36,070 nt of DNA from Emcibacter sp. Its GTDB lineage: Bacteria; Pseudomonadota; Alphaproteobacteria; Sphingomonadales; Emcibacteraceae. The position numbers and the translations under genes are program-made. Position 1 is the first letter of the stretch; each line of letters starts with the position of its first letter. Shown piece after piece: positions 35,116 to 36,070 of the stretch. The notes under the pieces are model-generated. The model ran no database searches. It worked only from the letters and a program-made list of their open reading frames with translations, and was not told the origin of the DNA. The DNA lies in the NCBI GenBank assembly GCA_021774875.1, contig JAJFIP010000060.1, positions 1 to 36,070 on the forward strand, read 5' to 3'.

Positions 35116-35658
35116 TTATTTGGTGATTTTTGCCAGATAATTCCGCAACATACTTTCAGTACTGGCTTTTGTCATGCCAGCCTGTTTGGCTAACGTAATA
35201 GCTTTTTCCTTATCATAGCCTTTATCCCGGATCAGATGGGCTGCAAACCAGGCCGCGATGCGGTTACCGCTGGAACAATGGAAAAGTATTTTCTTATTTC
35301 TGTTAGCTTCGACGGCAGCAAGAATTTCCATGACGGCATTTTCCTGCATTTCACCGTCTTTCAGCAGCGGGATGATGTAATAGGCCATGCCATTTTGTTC
35401 GACCAGTGTTTCTTCGTCGAATGCCATTTCAGCCCGGCCACGGATATTTATTACGACCTCAAAGCCCTGATCTTTCAGGCCTATAATAGTCTCCTGATCA
35501 GGTTGTCCGGCCATATATAACCAGTCATTCAGCGAAGCTACACCGGTGAGGTTGCCTATTGCAGGCTCTTTTTTCACCTCAACAGTTGGTTCATGTGCGC
35601 CTGTGGACAGAAGCATGATAATAATAATAGGCCCGGCGAGCAGTAATTTTTTGATCAT
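35116..35658 (-). CDS. Exported tyrosine-phosphatase-like protein (DUF442/beta-lactamase-hydrolase-like)
   Basis: This 180-residue protein has an N-terminal hydrophobic leader (LLLAGPIIIIMLLSTGA, about 5-21) without a lipobox Cys, so it is probably periplasmic. The fold is the small phosphatase type: WLYMAGQPDQETIIGLKDQGFEVVINIRG at the start and the phosphate loop FHCSSGNRIAAW near 125-136. The loop is C-x4-R, shorter than the C-x5-R of classical tyrosine phosphatases and similar to DUF442-type proteins. A substrate is not known for most members. AAGGA lies 7 bases ahead of the ATG. Its stop touches that of fdsA in convergent orientation. Confidence 0.8.
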   Translation of the reverse strand: MIKKLLLAGPIIIIMLLSTGAHEPTVEVKKEPAIGNLTGVASLNDWLYMAGQPDQETIIGLKDQGFEVVINIRGRAEMAFDEETLVEQNGMAYYIIPLLKDGEMQENAVMEILAAVEANRNKKILFHCSSGNRIAAWFAAHLIRDKGYDKEKAITLAKQAGMTKASTESMLRNYLAKITK

Positions 35659-35792
35659 GACAGTTCCTTGTTATCTGACATTAGTATCATAACTTCTTAA
35701 AGGGAAGTTTGACAGGGTGAAAAATTGGTGTAATTTATAAACTTTTAACATAGTCTGTGATAGGGTGTGCTTGTAATAGTGAAGGTCAAAAG

Positions 35793-36070
35793 TTGAATAT
35801 TTCTATAGAAAAAAACGGTGATAATTCTGCAAGTCTGGATGAACGGCTAAAACAGTTGGCTCGGCATTGTCAAAAATTCAAGGGCGCCATTTACTGGCGT
35901 AGTCTTTTTCAGCTACTTTCCACATCATTATTATTTATCGCCAGCATAGTGGCTATTATGGCGACCTATGAAAATCATTACTGGCTAGCCGCATTGCTGA
36001 TCATTCCCACGGGCGGACTGGTGGTAAGGTTATTTATTTTCCAGCATGATTGCGGCCATCAGTCATTCTT
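35793..36070 (+). CDS. Fatty acid desaturase, 3'-truncated
   Basis: This is the first 92 codons of a membrane fatty acid desaturase that runs off the right edge. The start is TTG 35793 with GAAGG about seven bases upstream; the first in-frame ATG (35956) is deep in the protein. A hydrophilic head is followed by two membrane helices (FQLLSTSLLFIASIVAIMA, then WLAALLIIPTGGLVVRLFIF) and the first histidine box QHDCGHQSFF. This box binds one iron of the di-iron site. A TTGACA at 35709-35714 may be the -35 box of its promoter, but a matching -10 box is unclear. Confidence 0.85.
   Translation, partial: MNISIEKNGDNSASLDERLKQLARHCQKFKGAIYWRSLFQLLSTSLLFIASIVAIMATYENHYWLAALLIIPTGGLVVRLFIFQHDCGHQSF

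Noticed and set aside
1-36070. CRISPR arrays, insertion sequences, tRNA/rRNA genes or prophage
   Set aside because: No repeat-spacer pattern, transposase, RNA gene or phage protein was seen on either strand.

Overview
The window reads as chromosomal DNA of a Gram-negative, aerobic, TonB-receptor-rich proteobacterium, most likely an alphaproteobacterium of the Kordiimonadales/Sphingomonadales kind. The clues are two large outer-membrane TonB-dependent receptors, an ECF-sigma/FecR pair, a soluble NAD-linked molybdenum formate dehydrogenase (FdsGBA), moderate GC, and densely packed, often overlapping genes. The taxonomic placement is inference. I see no rRNA or tRNA gene, insertion sequence, phage gene or CRISPR array, and no stretch of 300 bases lacks a gene.

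Region 1 (1-17360, + strand) is one long, tightly packed catabolic array whose left end is cut off. In order it encodes a thiolase (partial), a HyuA/HyuB-type ATP-dependent hydrolase or carboxylase pair, an acyl-CoA dehydrogenase, a two-subunit B12-dependent acyl-CoA mutase of methylmalonyl type, a three-subunit molybdenum hydroxylase, a class III CoA-transferase and an acyl-CoA ligase. A BaiN/HI0933-type flavoprotein, a TauE/SafE-type exporter and an FMN-dependent 2-hydroxyacid dehydrogenase complete the series. Together these look like a complete CoA-thioester pathway: activation, hydroxylation, ATP-driven ring opening or carboxylation, beta-oxidation-like steps, thiolysis and B12 rearrangement towards succinyl-CoA. 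The substrate is not identifiable from sequence alone.

Region 2 (17350-21434) holds an alpha/beta hydrolase and a MarR regulator (minus), a divergent TetR regulator, and a convergent fused 3-hydroxyacyl-CoA dehydrogenase/enoyl-CoA hydratase (minus). The fusion gene has a clear promoter with a palindromic operator lying across it. This is probably the regulatory and lower-pathway arm of Region 1.

Region 3 (21501-28138) is a cell-surface-signalled uptake locus: ECF sigma factor, FecR anti-sigma, a TonB receptor with an STN signalling domain, and a second, related receptor without STN. It ends in a strong hairpin terminator.

Region 4 (28242-35115) contains a DUF485 protein with the acetate/cation symporter ActP, then fdsG-fdsB-fdsA for NAD-dependent formate dehydrogenase. 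The FdsA subunit lacks one of the usual Fe-S cluster motifs, and fdsC and fdsD do not follow.

Region 5 (35116-36070) has an exported DUF442-like phosphatase (minus) and the start of a fatty-acid desaturase (+) that runs off the right edge.
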